A stretch of DNA of 64,000 bases, taken from NCBI RefSeq assembly GCF_007679345.1, contig NZ_VEGH01000009.1:62001-126000 (forward strand). The letters run 5' to 3'. Of this stretch, positions 40,304-49,242 are shown piece by piece. Positions within the stretch are counted from its first letter, which is position 1; each line of letters starts with the position of its first letter. The notes under the pieces are model-generated. The model was not told the DNA's origin. It was given only the letters and a program-made list of their open reading frames with translations, and did no database searches. The DNA is from Cellulosimicrobium cellulans. Lineage in GTDB: Bacteria > Actinomycetota > Actinomycetes > Actinomycetales > Cellulomonadaceae. The position numbers and the translations under genes are program-made.

Positions 40304-41883
40304 CCGCCGCGACGCCCGGCGCGCCCGCCGCCCCCGCGACGACCCCCGTCGACGTCCCCTGGGGCGCCACCTGGCCGGTGCTCGGCGAGTTCCGCGACCT
40401 CGCCGCCACCCGGCGGGTCATCCCGGTCGTGCGCCGGCTGCTCGCCGACGACACCACGCCCGTGGGTCTCTACCGCACGCTCGCGGCCGGCCGCCCCGGC
40501 ACGTTCGTCCTCGAGTCGGCCGAGCAGGACGGGTCCTGGTCCCGGTGGTCGTTCGTCGGCGTGCGGTCCCGGGCGACGCTGACCGTCCGCGAAGGGCGCG
40601 CGGTGTGGACGGGCGACGTCCCCGCCGGCGTCCCGACGGAGGGCGACCCGCTGGCGGTGCTGGGGGAGACCCTCGAGGTGCTCCGCACGCCCGCCGTGCC
40701 CGGCCTGCCGCCGCTGACCGGCGGCCTGGTCGGGGCGCTCGGCTGGGACGTCGTCCGGCACTGGGAGCCGACGCTGCCCGCGGCGGCGCCCGACGAGCTC
40801 GGCGTGCCCGAGATGACGCTGCTGCTGGCGAGCGACCTCGCGGTGACCGACCACCGGGACGGCTCGGTGTGGCTGGTGGCGAACGCGATCAACTTCGACG
40901 GCACCGACGCGCGGGTGGACGAGGCGCACGCCGACGCGGTCGCCCGGCTCGACGCGATGCAGGAGGCGCTGCTGCGCCCCGCCGCGCCGGCCGCGGCGCA
41001 CCTCGTGGACGCGCCCGCGCCGGAGCTGGAGTTCCGGTCGACCGCCGCCGAGTACGAGGCCGCCGTCGCGCGCGGCCAGGAGGCCATCGTCGACGGCGAG
41101 GTGTTCCAGGTCGTGCTGTCGCAGCGCCTCGACCTGGACTGCCCGGCCGCGCCGCTCGACGTCTACCGCGTGCTCCGGACGATCAACCCGAGCCCGTACA
41201 TGTACTACCTGCAGCTGCAGGACGCCGACGGGCGCGACTTCGCCGTGGTCGGCTCCAGCCCGGAGACGCTGGTCAAGGTCACCGAGGGGCACGTCACGAC
41301 GTTCCCGATCGCGGGCTCCCGGCCGCGCGGCGCCACCCCCGAGGAGGACCGCGCGCTGCACGACGAGCTGCTGGCCGACCCCAAGGAGCGCGCCGAGCAC
41401 CTCATGCTGGTCGACCTCAGCCGCAACGACCTGGTGAAGGTCTGCGAGCCGGCGACCGTCGAGGTCGTCGAGTTCATGGCCGTGCGCCGGTTCAGCCACA
41501 TCATGCACATCTGCTCGACCGTCGTCGGGCGGCTGCGCGCCGGGGCGACCGCGCTCGGGGCGTTCACCGCGACGTTCCCCGCCGGCACGCTGTCCGGCGC
41601 CCCGAAGCCGCGCGCCATCGCCCTGATCGACGAGATCGAGCCCGCGCGCCGCGGCATCTACGGCGGCACCGTCGGCTACTTCGACCTGGCCGGCGACATG
41701 GACATGGCCATCGCGATCCGCACCGCGCTCATCCGGGACGGCCGGGCGAGCGTCCAGGCGGGCGCCGGGATCGTCGCCGACTCCGTGCCGGCCGCCGAGT
41801 ACCAGGAGTCCCGGGACAAGGCCGCGGCCGCGGTGCGCGCGGTGCAGGTGGCGTCCCGGCTCCGGCCGGTCGGGGCGCCGTGA
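40300..41883 (+). CDS. trpE: Anthranilate synthase component I
   Basis: This 527-residue enzyme converts chorismate and ammonia to anthranilate with TrpG, which is not encoded in this window. The N-terminal feedback-binding region contains [19 protein letters not shown], matching the LLES-type tryptophan-inhibition motif. The catalytic domain shows [78 protein letters not shown] and [18 protein letters not shown]. The ATG overlaps the hisI stop and the TrpE stop overlaps the next start as GTGA. No leader peptide with tandem Trp codons is seen upstream. Confidence 0.96.
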   Translation: MTAATPGAPAAPATTPVDVPWGATWPVLGEFRDLAATRRVIPVVRRLLADDTTPVGLYRTLAAGRPGTFVLESAEQDGSWSRWSFVGVRSRATLTVREGRAVWTGDVPAGVPTEGDPLAVLGETLEVLRTPAVPGLPPLTGGLVGALGWDVVRHWEPTLPAAAPDELGVPEMTLLLASDLAVTDHRDGSVWLVANAINFDGTDARVDEAHADAVARLDAMQEALLRPAAPAAAHLVDAPAPELEFRSTAAEYEAAVARGQEAIVDGEVFQVVLSQRLDLDCPAAPLDVYRVLRTINPSPYMYYLQLQDADGRDFAVVGSSPETLVKVTEGHVTTFPIAGSRPRGATPEEDRALHDELLADPKERAEHLMLVDLSRNDLVKVCEPATVEVVEFMAVRRFSHIMHICSTVVGRLRAGATALGAFTATFPAGTLSGAPKPRAIALIDEIEPARRGIYGGTVGYFDLAGDMDMAIAIRTALIRDGRASVQAGAGIVADSVPAAEYQESRDKAAAAVRAVQVASRLRPVGAP

Positions 41884-42578
41884 CCCGCGGACCTGCGCCG
41901 GTGGCCGGCGAGGGGACGGCGGGGCCGCGGGCGCGCGGCCGGCGGGGCCGCTGGGTGCTCGTCCTGCTCCTGCTCTCCGGGCTGGTGGCGCTGACCGCGC
42001 TGCCGGTGTGGATCACCGCGACCGGCGCCAACGCGCTCGGTGACGCGGTGGCGATCGCCGTCCGCGGCACGACCGCCGCCCCCGGCCTCGTGGCGGCCGC
42101 CCTCGTGCTGCTCGCCGCGGCGGGTGCGCTCGGGCTGGTCGGGCGGGCCGGCCGGTGGGTCGTCGTCGTCGTCGTGGCGGCCGCGGGCGCGCTGGTCGCC
42201 GCGTCGGCGCTCGGCGCGCGCTCGGGCGCGACGGCCACCGCGGAGCGCGCCGCGGCGGACGCCACGGGCGTGTCGAACCTCACGGGCGCCGTGCAGGTGG
42301 CCGCGTGGCCGTGGGTCGCCGTGGCGCTGGGCGCGGTCGTGGTGCTGGCCGCCGCCGGCCTCGCGCGCGCGTCCGCGCGCTGGGTCGCGCCGACGGACCG
42401 GTACGAGCGCTCCGGCGCGGAGCCGGCCGGCGGTGCGGCGTCGCCCGCCGGAGGGGCCGCGGCCGGGGGCGCCGCGGGCGCCGGTGCGGGCGCCGCGGGG
42501 GCGCCGGGACCGGGGGAGGCCGAGCCGGACGAGCGGAGCACCTGGGACGCGCTGAGCCGGGGCGACGACCCTACCTGA
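41880..42578 (+). CDS. Trp biosynthesis-associated membrane protein
   Basis: This 232-residue protein has four predicted transmembrane helices: VLVLLLLSGLVALTALPVWI, PGLVAAALVLLAAAGALGLV, VVVVVVAAAGALVAASALGA and WPWVAVALGAVVVLAAAGLA. A Gly/Ala-rich cytosolic tail ends DERSTWDALSRGDDPT. The topology, the Trp-x-x-LSRGxDPT ending and the position after trpE match the actinobacterial Trp-operon membrane protein family. Its biochemical role is unknown. GTGA overlap with trpE implies coupled translation. Confidence 0.9.
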   Translation: MTRGPAPVAGEGTAGPRARGRRGRWVLVLLLLSGLVALTALPVWITATGANALGDAVAIAVRGTTAAPGLVAAALVLLAAAGALGLVGRAGRWVVVVVVAAAGALVAASALGARSGATATAERAAADATGVSNLTGAVQVAAWPWVAVALGAVVVLAAAGLARASARWVAPTDRYERSGAEPAGGAASPAGGAAAGGAAGAGAGAAGAPGPGEAEPDERSTWDALSRGDDPT

Positions 42579-42634
42579 GCGGGCCCGGGCGTCCCCGGCC
42601 GCGCGCCCGACCTGAGCCGGCCCCGGCCGTCCGC

Positions 42635-42640
42635 TAGGGT
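42635..42640 (+). promoter_or_regulatory. -10 box upstream of the HGxxPAAW-like gene
   Basis: TAGGGT lies 32 bases before the ATG at 42673, leaving a short leader with the ribosome site GAAAGG. It would allow this gene to be transcribed apart from trpE. Confidence 0.45.
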
Positions 42641-42672
42641 TTGCGACACACAGTCATGAAAGGTGTTCCACG

Positions 42673-42996
42673 ATGGTCGAGCAGTCGCTCAGTTCTTCCG
42701 GCGTCGTGACCGGGCGTGCCCAGCAGGTCCCGGGGACGGAGACGCTGCGGCTGCCGCCGAAGGCCCCGCCGACCAACCACGGGCACACCACCGCCGCCTG
42801 GACCACGACGGTCGTCGTGCTCGTCGGCTCCGTCGCCGGCGCGCTCGGCCTGATCTTCGCCCTCATGTGGCTGTTCTGGGCCGGCCTGGCCGTCGCGCTG
42901 CTCGGCGTCGTCGTCGGCAAGGTGCTCCAGGTGCTCGGCTACGGCCAGGGCGGCAAGCACACGATCGAGAAGGCCCGCCGCACCGGCGGCCACTGA
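42673..42996 (+). CDS. HGxxPAAW/DUF6704-like small membrane protein
   Basis: This 107-residue protein has a soluble start of about 35 residues, the motif NHGHTTAAW corresponding to the HGxxPAAW signature (Thr here for Pro), then two helices (VVVLVGSVAGALGLIFALMWLF and GLAVALLGVVVGKVLQVLG) and a basic end. Proteins with this motif are found between trpE and trpC in many actinobacteria, the same position as here. Function is unknown. The ATG at 42673 is preceded by GAAAGG at about nine bases. Confidence 0.83.
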   Translation: MVEQSLSSSGVVTGRAQQVPGTETLRLPPKAPPTNHGHTTAAWTTTVVVLVGSVAGALGLIFALMWLFWAGLAVALLGVVVGKVLQVLGYGQGGKHTIEKARRTGGH

Positions 42997-43128
42997 GGCC
43001 CGACTCCCGGGACGACGGGTGATCGCGGTGGACGCCGCGCGGCCGCTCCGGTACACCTGTGGGGATGTCGGACGGCCGCCCACCAGGGCGGACGCCGCGC
43101 CGGACCACGAGTGAACGAGGAGCCGATC

Positions 43129-43680
43129 ATGTCGACCCCGAACCAGCCGCAGGACCCCTACTCCGCCCCCGACGGGCAGGGCTCCGGGGACCAGTCGGGC
43201 TCCGTCCCCCCGTACCCGGGCGGCACCCCGTCCTCGGGTGAGCCGTACGGGCAGCCGGGCCAGTCCGGGCAGGCGGGCGGCGTGCCGCAGTACGGCGCCT
43301 ACGCCGGCGGCGACCAGGGCCAGGGCGGCGGGTACGGCCAGGGCGGCTACGGCCAGCCCGCGTACCCGGGCGGCGCGCAGGGCTACGGCGCCGGCTTCTA
43401 CCCGAAGAACAACCTCGCCGTGTGGTCGCTGGTCCTCGGGATCGTCGGGTTCTTCGTCTGCTCGATCCTCACCAGCATCCCGGGCATCATCGTCGGCTCG
43501 AAGGCGAAGCAGGCCGTCGCCCGCGGCGAGGCGAACAACGGCTCGCTCGCGAACGCCGGGTACATCGTGTCCTGGGTGGTGACGGCCCTCGGCGTCGTCG
43601 GGATCATCCTCTTCATCATCCTGCTCGCGACCGGCGGGTTCGCCGCGTACCTCGACACCATCAACAACTCGACGTACTGA
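43129..43680 (+). CDS. DUF4190 membrane protein with a low-complexity N-terminus
   Basis: The 183-residue product has about 95 N-terminal residues rich in Gly, Gln, Pro, Ser and Tyr, then the DUF4190 domain. That domain has NNLAVWSLVLGIVGFFVCSILTSIPGIIVGSKAKQAVARGEANNGSLANAGYIVSWVVTALG, two helices with the conserved loop K-x-A-x-x-RGEANNG between them. The ATG at 43129 follows GAGGAG. It resembles the protein at 44246-44839 closely in the membrane part. Function is unknown; such proteins are common in actinobacteria and may anchor disordered domains to the inner face of the membrane. Confidence 0.87.
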   Translation: MSTPNQPQDPYSAPDGQGSGDQSGSVPPYPGGTPSSGEPYGQPGQSGQAGGVPQYGAYAGGDQGQGGGYGQGGYGQPAYPGGAQGYGAGFYPKNNLAVWSLVLGIVGFFVCSILTSIPGIIVGSKAKQAVARGEANNGSLANAGYIVSWVVTALGVVGIILFIILLATGGFAAYLDTINNSTY

Positions 43681-43686
43681 CGGCAC

Positions 43687-44124
43687 GTGGCGACGGCCGC
43701 CCCACCCGAGACCCTCGCGCCCCGCGCGCGGCTGCGCGCCGCCCGGGCGCCGCTGCTGGTCGTCGGCGGGGCGGCCGTCACCGCGCTCGGGCTCGTCCTG
43801 GTCGACCCGCACGAGCCCGGCTCGTGGGGCGTGTGCCCGCTGTACGCGCTCACCGGCCTGTACTGCGCCGGCTGCGGCGGCCTGCGCGCGACGCACGACC
43901 TGCTCGTCGGCGACCTGGCCGGGGCCTGGGCGATGAACCCGCTGTGGGTGCTGCTCGTCCCGGTGCTCCTCGCGCTGTGGCTGCGCTGGCTGGTCCGCGC
44001 GCTGCGCACCGGCCGGCGCGCGGCCGCGCCGCCCTCGTGGGTGGCGGTCACGGTCGCCGCGGTGCTCGTCCTCTACAGCGTCGCGCGCAACGTCCCCGCC
44101 TGGGCGGCCGTCCTCGCCCCCTGA
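43687..44124 (+). CDS. DUF2752 membrane protein
   Basis: This 145-residue protein has three to four helices and the DUF2752 signature CPLYALTGLYCAGCGGLRATHDLLVGDLAGAWAMNPLWV, in which CPLY, the CxGCGGxRA cysteines and NPLW are conserved. The Cys set suggests a metal or redox site but no function is established. The GTG at 43687 lies 6 bases after the DUF4190 stop, so the two genes are co-transcribed. DUF2752 and DUF4190 proteins are often neighbours in actinobacteria. Confidence 0.88.
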   Translation: MATAAPPETLAPRARLRAARAPLLVVGGAAVTALGLVLVDPHEPGSWGVCPLYALTGLYCAGCGGLRATHDLLVGDLAGAWAMNPLWVLLVPVLLALWLRWLVRALRTGRRAAAPPSWVAVTVAAVLVLYSVARNVPAWAAVLAP

Positions 44125-44245
44125 CGCCGCCCGCGACCTCGGCGGGCGGGTGAACCGGCAGCTCGGCGCGTCCCCGGGCGGGTCGGCGTCCCTAGGATGC
44201 CGACCGGCGCGGCGCGCGCCGACCCACCCACCAGGAGGCCTTCTC

Positions 44246-44839
44246 GTGACCACGCCCGACCAGCCCACGGACCCGTACCGCGAGCAGCCGGGCGCCGGCG
44301 GGACCGGCGACGGCTCCCAGCTCGCCTGGGGGCAGCCGGGGCAGCAGCCGTCCGGCGAGCAGCAGCCGTATCCCGGGCAGGACCCGTACGGTGCCCAGCA
44401 GCCCTACGGCCAGCAGCCCTACGGCCAGCAGCCCTACGGCCAGCAGCCCTACGGCGCGCAGCAGCCCTACGGCCAGGACCCCGGGTCCCCGTCGGGGTAC
44501 CCGGGCTCCCCGTTCCCGGGCGCCGCGTACCCCGCGACCCCGTACGGCAACGCCCCCTACGTGCCCGTGTACGGCTACCCGAAGAACGGCCTCGGCGTCT
44601 GGGCCCTGTCGCTGGGCATCGCCGGCCTCGTGTGCTGCGGCCTGTTCGCCGGCATCCCGGCGATCATCACGGGAGTGCTGTCCCGCAAGGCGGTCGAGCG
44701 CGGTGAGGCGAACAACGGCGGCCTCGCCCTGACCGGGATCATCCTCGGCGCCCTGGCCTGCGCGTGGAGCTTGATCGGCTTCTTCACCGGCCTCCCCGAC
44801 GTGATCCAGGGCTTCAGCGACGGCTACTCCGGCTACTGA
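44246..44839 (+). CDS. DUF4190 membrane protein with QQPYG repeats
   Basis: This 197-residue protein repeats the design of the gene at 43129. A Gln/Pro/Tyr/Gly-rich N-terminus contains several exact QQPYG units, then NGLGVWALSLGIAGLVCCGLFAGIPAIITGVLSRKAVERGEANNGGLALTGIILGALACAWSLIG forms the DUF4190 two-helix domain, ending in a Gly/Tyr tail. The GTG at 44246 follows AGGAGG by 8 bases. The encoded repeats come from a 15-base tandem repeat in the DNA, so the length of the N-terminus may vary among strains. Function is unknown. Confidence 0.87.
   Translation: MTTPDQPTDPYREQPGAGGTGDGSQLAWGQPGQQPSGEQQPYPGQDPYGAQQPYGQQPYGQQPYGQQPYGAQQPYGQDPGSPSGYPGSPFPGAAYPATPYGNAPYVPVYGYPKNGLGVWALSLGIAGLVCCGLFAGIPAIITGVLSRKAVERGEANNGGLALTGIILGALACAWSLIGFFTGLPDVIQGFSDGYSGY
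44396..44455 (+). repeat. Four exact 15-base tandem repeats
   Basis: CAGCAGCCCTACGGC is repeated at 44396, 44411, 44426 and 44441, in frame, each encoding QQPYG. A diverged fifth unit with a 3-base insertion follows (44456-44473). Confidence 0.95.
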
Positions 44840-44848
44840 CCGCGCCGT

Positions 44849-44918
44849 CGAGATCGGTGCTCCGCGCCGAGATCGGTCGTCCGGACCACCGATCTCGGGC
44901 GGAACCGCCGATCTCGGC
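44849..44918. repeat. Intergenic inverted-word cluster 3
   Basis: The word CGAGATCGGT occurs at 44849 and 44868 and its complement ACCGATCTCG at 44888, with a variant CCGATCTCG at 44908; the start-to-start spacing is about 20 bases. CCGAGATCGGT (44867-44877) pairs with ACCGATCTCGG (44888-44898). It lies just after the DUF4190 gene and upstream of trpC. Confidence 0.75.
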
Positions 44919-45119
44919 ACCGGCAGCCCCCGCGCGCCCCCTCGTCCCACCCCCTGGCCCCGTGGTCGGGAGTGGTGCGCGCCGCCCGTACGATGGCCGA
45001 GGTGGTCGGACGAGACCCGCGTCACGGTGGTCAGCCGCGGGCGGTCCCGCCGAGGAGCCCCGCCGGCTCCCGTGCCCTGAGGCGCGCCGCCGCCGACTCT
45101 CGGGGGAGAAGAGACGCCG

Positions 45120-45935
45120 ATGGGCACCGTGCTGGACGACATCGTGGCGGGCGTGCGCGAGGACCTCGCGGTGCGCGAGGCGGCCACGCCCCTCGCCGAG
45201 CTCAAGGAGCGCGCCGCGCGCGTCCCCGGCGCCCTGGACTGCGTGCAGCGGCTGCGCGTCGAGGACGCGGTGACGGTGATCGCCGAGGTCAAGCGGTCCA
45301 GCCCGTCGAAGGGCGCGCTCGCGACCATCACCGACCCGGCTGCCCTGGCCGCGGAGTACGAGAAGGGCGGCGCGACCGTCATCTCGGTGCTCACCGAGCA
45401 GCGGAAGTTCAACGGGAGCCTGGCGGACCTCGACAGCGTCCGCGCCGCCGTGGACATCCCGGTGCTGCGCAAGGACTTCGTCGTCACGCCGTACCAGGTG
45501 TGGGAGGCGCGGGCGCACGGGGCGGACCTGGTCCTGCTGATCGTCGCCGCGCTGGAGCAGACGGTGCTGACCTCGCTCGTCGAGCGCGTGCACTCCCTGG
45601 GCATGACGGCCCTGGTCGAGGTGCACGACGCCGAGGAGGTCGTCCGGGCCGTCGACGCCGGCGCCCGGGTGATCGGCGTGAACGCGCGGGACCTCAAGAC
45701 GCTCGAGGTGGACCGCGGCACGTTCGCGCGGGTCGCCCCGGCCATCCCGGCGGACGTCGTGAAGGTCGCCGAGTCGGGCGTGCGCGGGCCGCACGACGTC
45801 ATGGACTACGCCCGGGCCGGCGCGGACGCCGTGCTCGTCGGCGAGGCGCTGGTGACGGACGACGCGCCGCGGCAGTCGGTCGCGGACCTGGTGGCGGCGG
45901 GCGCGCACCCGTCGCTGCGCGCGGTCCGGCAGTAG
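45120..45935 (+). CDS. trpC: Indole-3-glycerol phosphate synthase
   Basis: This 271-residue TIM-barrel enzyme closes the indole ring from CdRP. Motifs are [15 protein letters not shown] (with the catalytic Lys), [64 protein letters not shown] and [29 protein letters not shown]. It is not fused to TrpF; actinobacteria use PriA for that step. GGGGAGA precedes the ATG at 45120. A TACGAT box at 44989-44994 is a candidate -10. The roughly 125-base leader contains no Trp-rich open frame, so classical attenuation is not supported. Confidence 0.96.
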   Translation: MGTVLDDIVAGVREDLAVREAATPLAELKERAARVPGALDCVQRLRVEDAVTVIAEVKRSSPSKGALATITDPAALAAEYEKGGATVISVLTEQRKFNGSLADLDSVRAAVDIPVLRKDFVVTPYQVWEARAHGADLVLLIVAALEQTVLTSLVERVHSLGMTALVEVHDAEEVVRAVDAGARVIGVNARDLKTLEVDRGTFARVAPAIPADVVKVAESGVRGPHDVMDYARAGADAVLVGEALVTDDAPRQSVADLVAAGAHPSLRAVRQ

Positions 45936-46023
45936 CCACCGGCCCGGCCCCGCGGCCGGGTCCAGCCAGCGAGGGCGGCCGCCGCAGCGCGGCCCCGCAG
46001 CACGAACCACGAGGAGCACCAGG

Positions 46024-47321
<1,298 letters not shown>

Positions 47322-47325
<4 letters not shown>

Positions 47326-48143
47326 GCGACGTCCAGGCGACCACGTCCCGCACCGGCGCCACCCTCGACCGGCTGAAGGCCGAGGGCCGCGGCGCCCTGG
47401 TCGGCTACCTGCCGCTCGGCTTCCCCGACGTCGAGGGCTCGGTCCGCGCGGCCGTCGCGATGGTCGAGGCCGGCGTCGACGTGATCGAGCTCGGCCTGCC
47501 GTACTCCGACCCGGTCATGGACGGCCCGGTCATCCAGCACGCGGTCGACGTCGCGCTGTCCGGCGGCACCCGCGTGCGGGACGCGTTCGGCGCCGTCGAG
47601 CGGATCGCCGCCACCGGCGCCCCGGTGCTGGTCATGACCTACTGGAACCCGGTCCTGCGGTACGGCGTGGACGCGTTCGCGCGGGACCTCGCCGGAGCCG
47701 GCGGCGCGGGTCTCATCACGCCGGACCTGATCCCCGACGAGGGGCAGGACTGGCTGGCCGCGTCCGACGCGCACGACCTGGACCGGGTGTTCCTGGTCGC
47801 GCCCTCGTCCACGCCGGAGCGCCTGGCGATGACCGCCGCGGCGTCCCGCGGGTTCGTGTACGCGGCGTCGACGATGGGCGTGACGGGGGAGCGGACCACG
47901 GTCGGCGCCCGCGCCGAGCAGCTGGTCGCCGACACCCGCGCGGCCGGCGCCGAGCACGTGTGCGTCGGGCTGGGCGTGTCGAAGCCCGAGCAGGCGCGCG
48001 ACATCGGCCGGTACGCGGACGGCGTCATCGTGGGTTCGGCGTTCGTCCGGGCCCTCGCGGGCGCCGAGACGCGCGAGGCGGGCCTGGAGGCGGTCGCGGC
48101 CGTCGCCGCCGGGCTGGCCGAGGGCGTCCGCACCGCCCGCTGA
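47322..48143 (+). CDS. trpA: Tryptophan synthase alpha chain
   Basis: This 273-residue TIM-barrel protein releases indole from indole-3-glycerol phosphate and channels it to TrpB. The catalytic Glu lies in [17 protein letters not shown] and the catalytic Asp in the same motif (VMDGP). Further motifs are [33 protein letters not shown] and [27 protein letters not shown]. Translation starts at a GTG within the trpB stop. Confidence 0.96.
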
Positions 48144-48192
48144 GCCCCGTCCGCGCCCGGGACCCTCGTCCCGTCCGCGCGCCCAGGTCGCA

Positions 48193-48198
48193 TACAGT
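48193..48198 (+). promoter_or_regulatory. -10 box for a leaderless lgt start
   Basis: TACAGT lies 6 bases before the GTG at 48205, suggesting transcription starts at the first codon; an ATG follows immediately at 48208. Confidence 0.6.
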
Positions 48199-48204
48199 GC
48201 CGGT

Positions 48205-49080
48205 GTGATGATCCCCGCCGCGATCCCGAGCCCGCCGCAGGCCGTCTGGTACCTCGGCCCCGTGCCGCTGCGCGCCTACGCCCTCGCGATCCTCGCCGGG
48301 ATCGTGGTCGCGGTGATCATGACCCAGCGCCGCTGGAAGGAGCGCGGGGGCGACCCCGAGCAGGTCCTCGACATCGTGTTCTGGGCCGTGCCGTTCGGCA
48401 TCGTCGGCGGACGGCTCTACCACGTGATCACCAGCCCGGACGCGTACTTCGGCGCGGGCGGCGACCCCGTGCGCGCGCTGTACATCTGGGAGGGCGGCCT
48501 GGGCATCTGGGGCGCCGTGGCGCTCGGCGCGGTCGGCGCGTACATCGGCTGCCGCCGCGCCGGGGTGTCGTTCCCGGTGTTCGCGGACGCCCTGGCGCCG
48601 GGGCTGCTCGTGGCCCAGGCGATCGGCCGGCTCGGCAACTGGTTCAACCAGGAGCTGTTCGGCGGCCCCACGACCCTGCCCTGGGGCCTGCGGATCGACG
48701 ACGCGCACCTCCCGGCCGGCTACGAGTCGGGCACGCTGTTCCACCCGACGTTCCTGTACGAGCTGCTGTGGAACCTGGCCGGGGCCGCGCTGATCGTCTA
48801 CCTGGACCGCCGCCTGCGGCTCGGCCACGGCCGGGCGTTCTGGCTGTACGTGATCGTCTACACGACCGGCCGGCTCTGGATCGAGCTGGTCCGGATCGAC
48901 CCCGCGGAGATGATCGGCCCGTTCCGGCTCAACGTCTGGACGTCGATCATCGTGCTCCTCGGGGCGCTGGTAGCGTTCGTGGTCGTCGGACGTCGTCATC
49001 CTGGACGCGAGACCACGCCCCTCCTGCACGAGACCGAGACGCAGGACGACGAGGTGGCGGAGCACGGCTCGGCCCGCTGA
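48205..49080 (+). CDS. lgt: Prolipoprotein diacylglyceryl transferase
   Basis: The 291-residue membrane enzyme adds diacylglycerol to the lipobox cysteine of lipoproteins, such as the two binding proteins in this window. Seven helices are visible. Motifs are GGRLYHVI, the signature GRLGNWFNQELFGGPT, the HPTFLYE segment and YTTGRLWIELVRIDP. The C-terminal extension past the last helix is short and polar. The gene follows trpA by 61 bases, the standard actinobacterial position, but has its own promoter. Confidence 0.96.
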   Translation: MMIPAAIPSPPQAVWYLGPVPLRAYALAILAGIVVAVIMTQRRWKERGGDPEQVLDIVFWAVPFGIVGGRLYHVITSPDAYFGAGGDPVRALYIWEGGLGIWGAVALGAVGAYIGCRRAGVSFPVFADALAPGLLVAQAIGRLGNWFNQELFGGPTTLPWGLRIDDAHLPAGYESGTLFHPTFLYELLWNLAGAALIVYLDRRLRLGHGRAFWLYVIVYTTGRLWIELVRIDPAEMIGPFRLNVWTSIIVLLGALVAFVVVGRRHPGRETTPLLHETETQDDEVAEHGSAR

Positions 49081-49147
49081 CCGCGGGGAACGCTCGTGTG
49101 ACCCACCTCACTTTCTCGCGATGTGAGCGCCCGTGTTTCCGGCAGGT

Positions 49148-49153
49148 ATCGTC
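49148..49153 (+). promoter_or_regulatory. Possible gltB -10 box
   Basis: TATCGT after CCGGCAGG lies about 90 bases before the gltB start. Upstream, CTCAC and GTGAG arms (about 49106-49127) could form a small operator or hairpin. Evidence is sequence resemblance only. Confidence 0.35.
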
Positions 49154-49242
49154 GCCACACTTGTAGCCCGGGCCGATGACGTCCCAGCCTCCCCCCATTG
49201 CTCTACCTGGGCCCGGTCCCCGGGTCCGTGAGGACGGTGCCG

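Noticed and set aside
37816..41508. Very long minus-strand open frame opposite the exporter, hisI and trpE
   Set aside because: It crosses several well-identified genes and has a composition typical of antisense frames in high-GC DNA.
44990..45119. Possible tryptophan attenuator leader before trpC
   Set aside because: The short frame from the ATG near 44992 contains no Trp codons and no competing hairpins were evident, so attenuation is not supported.
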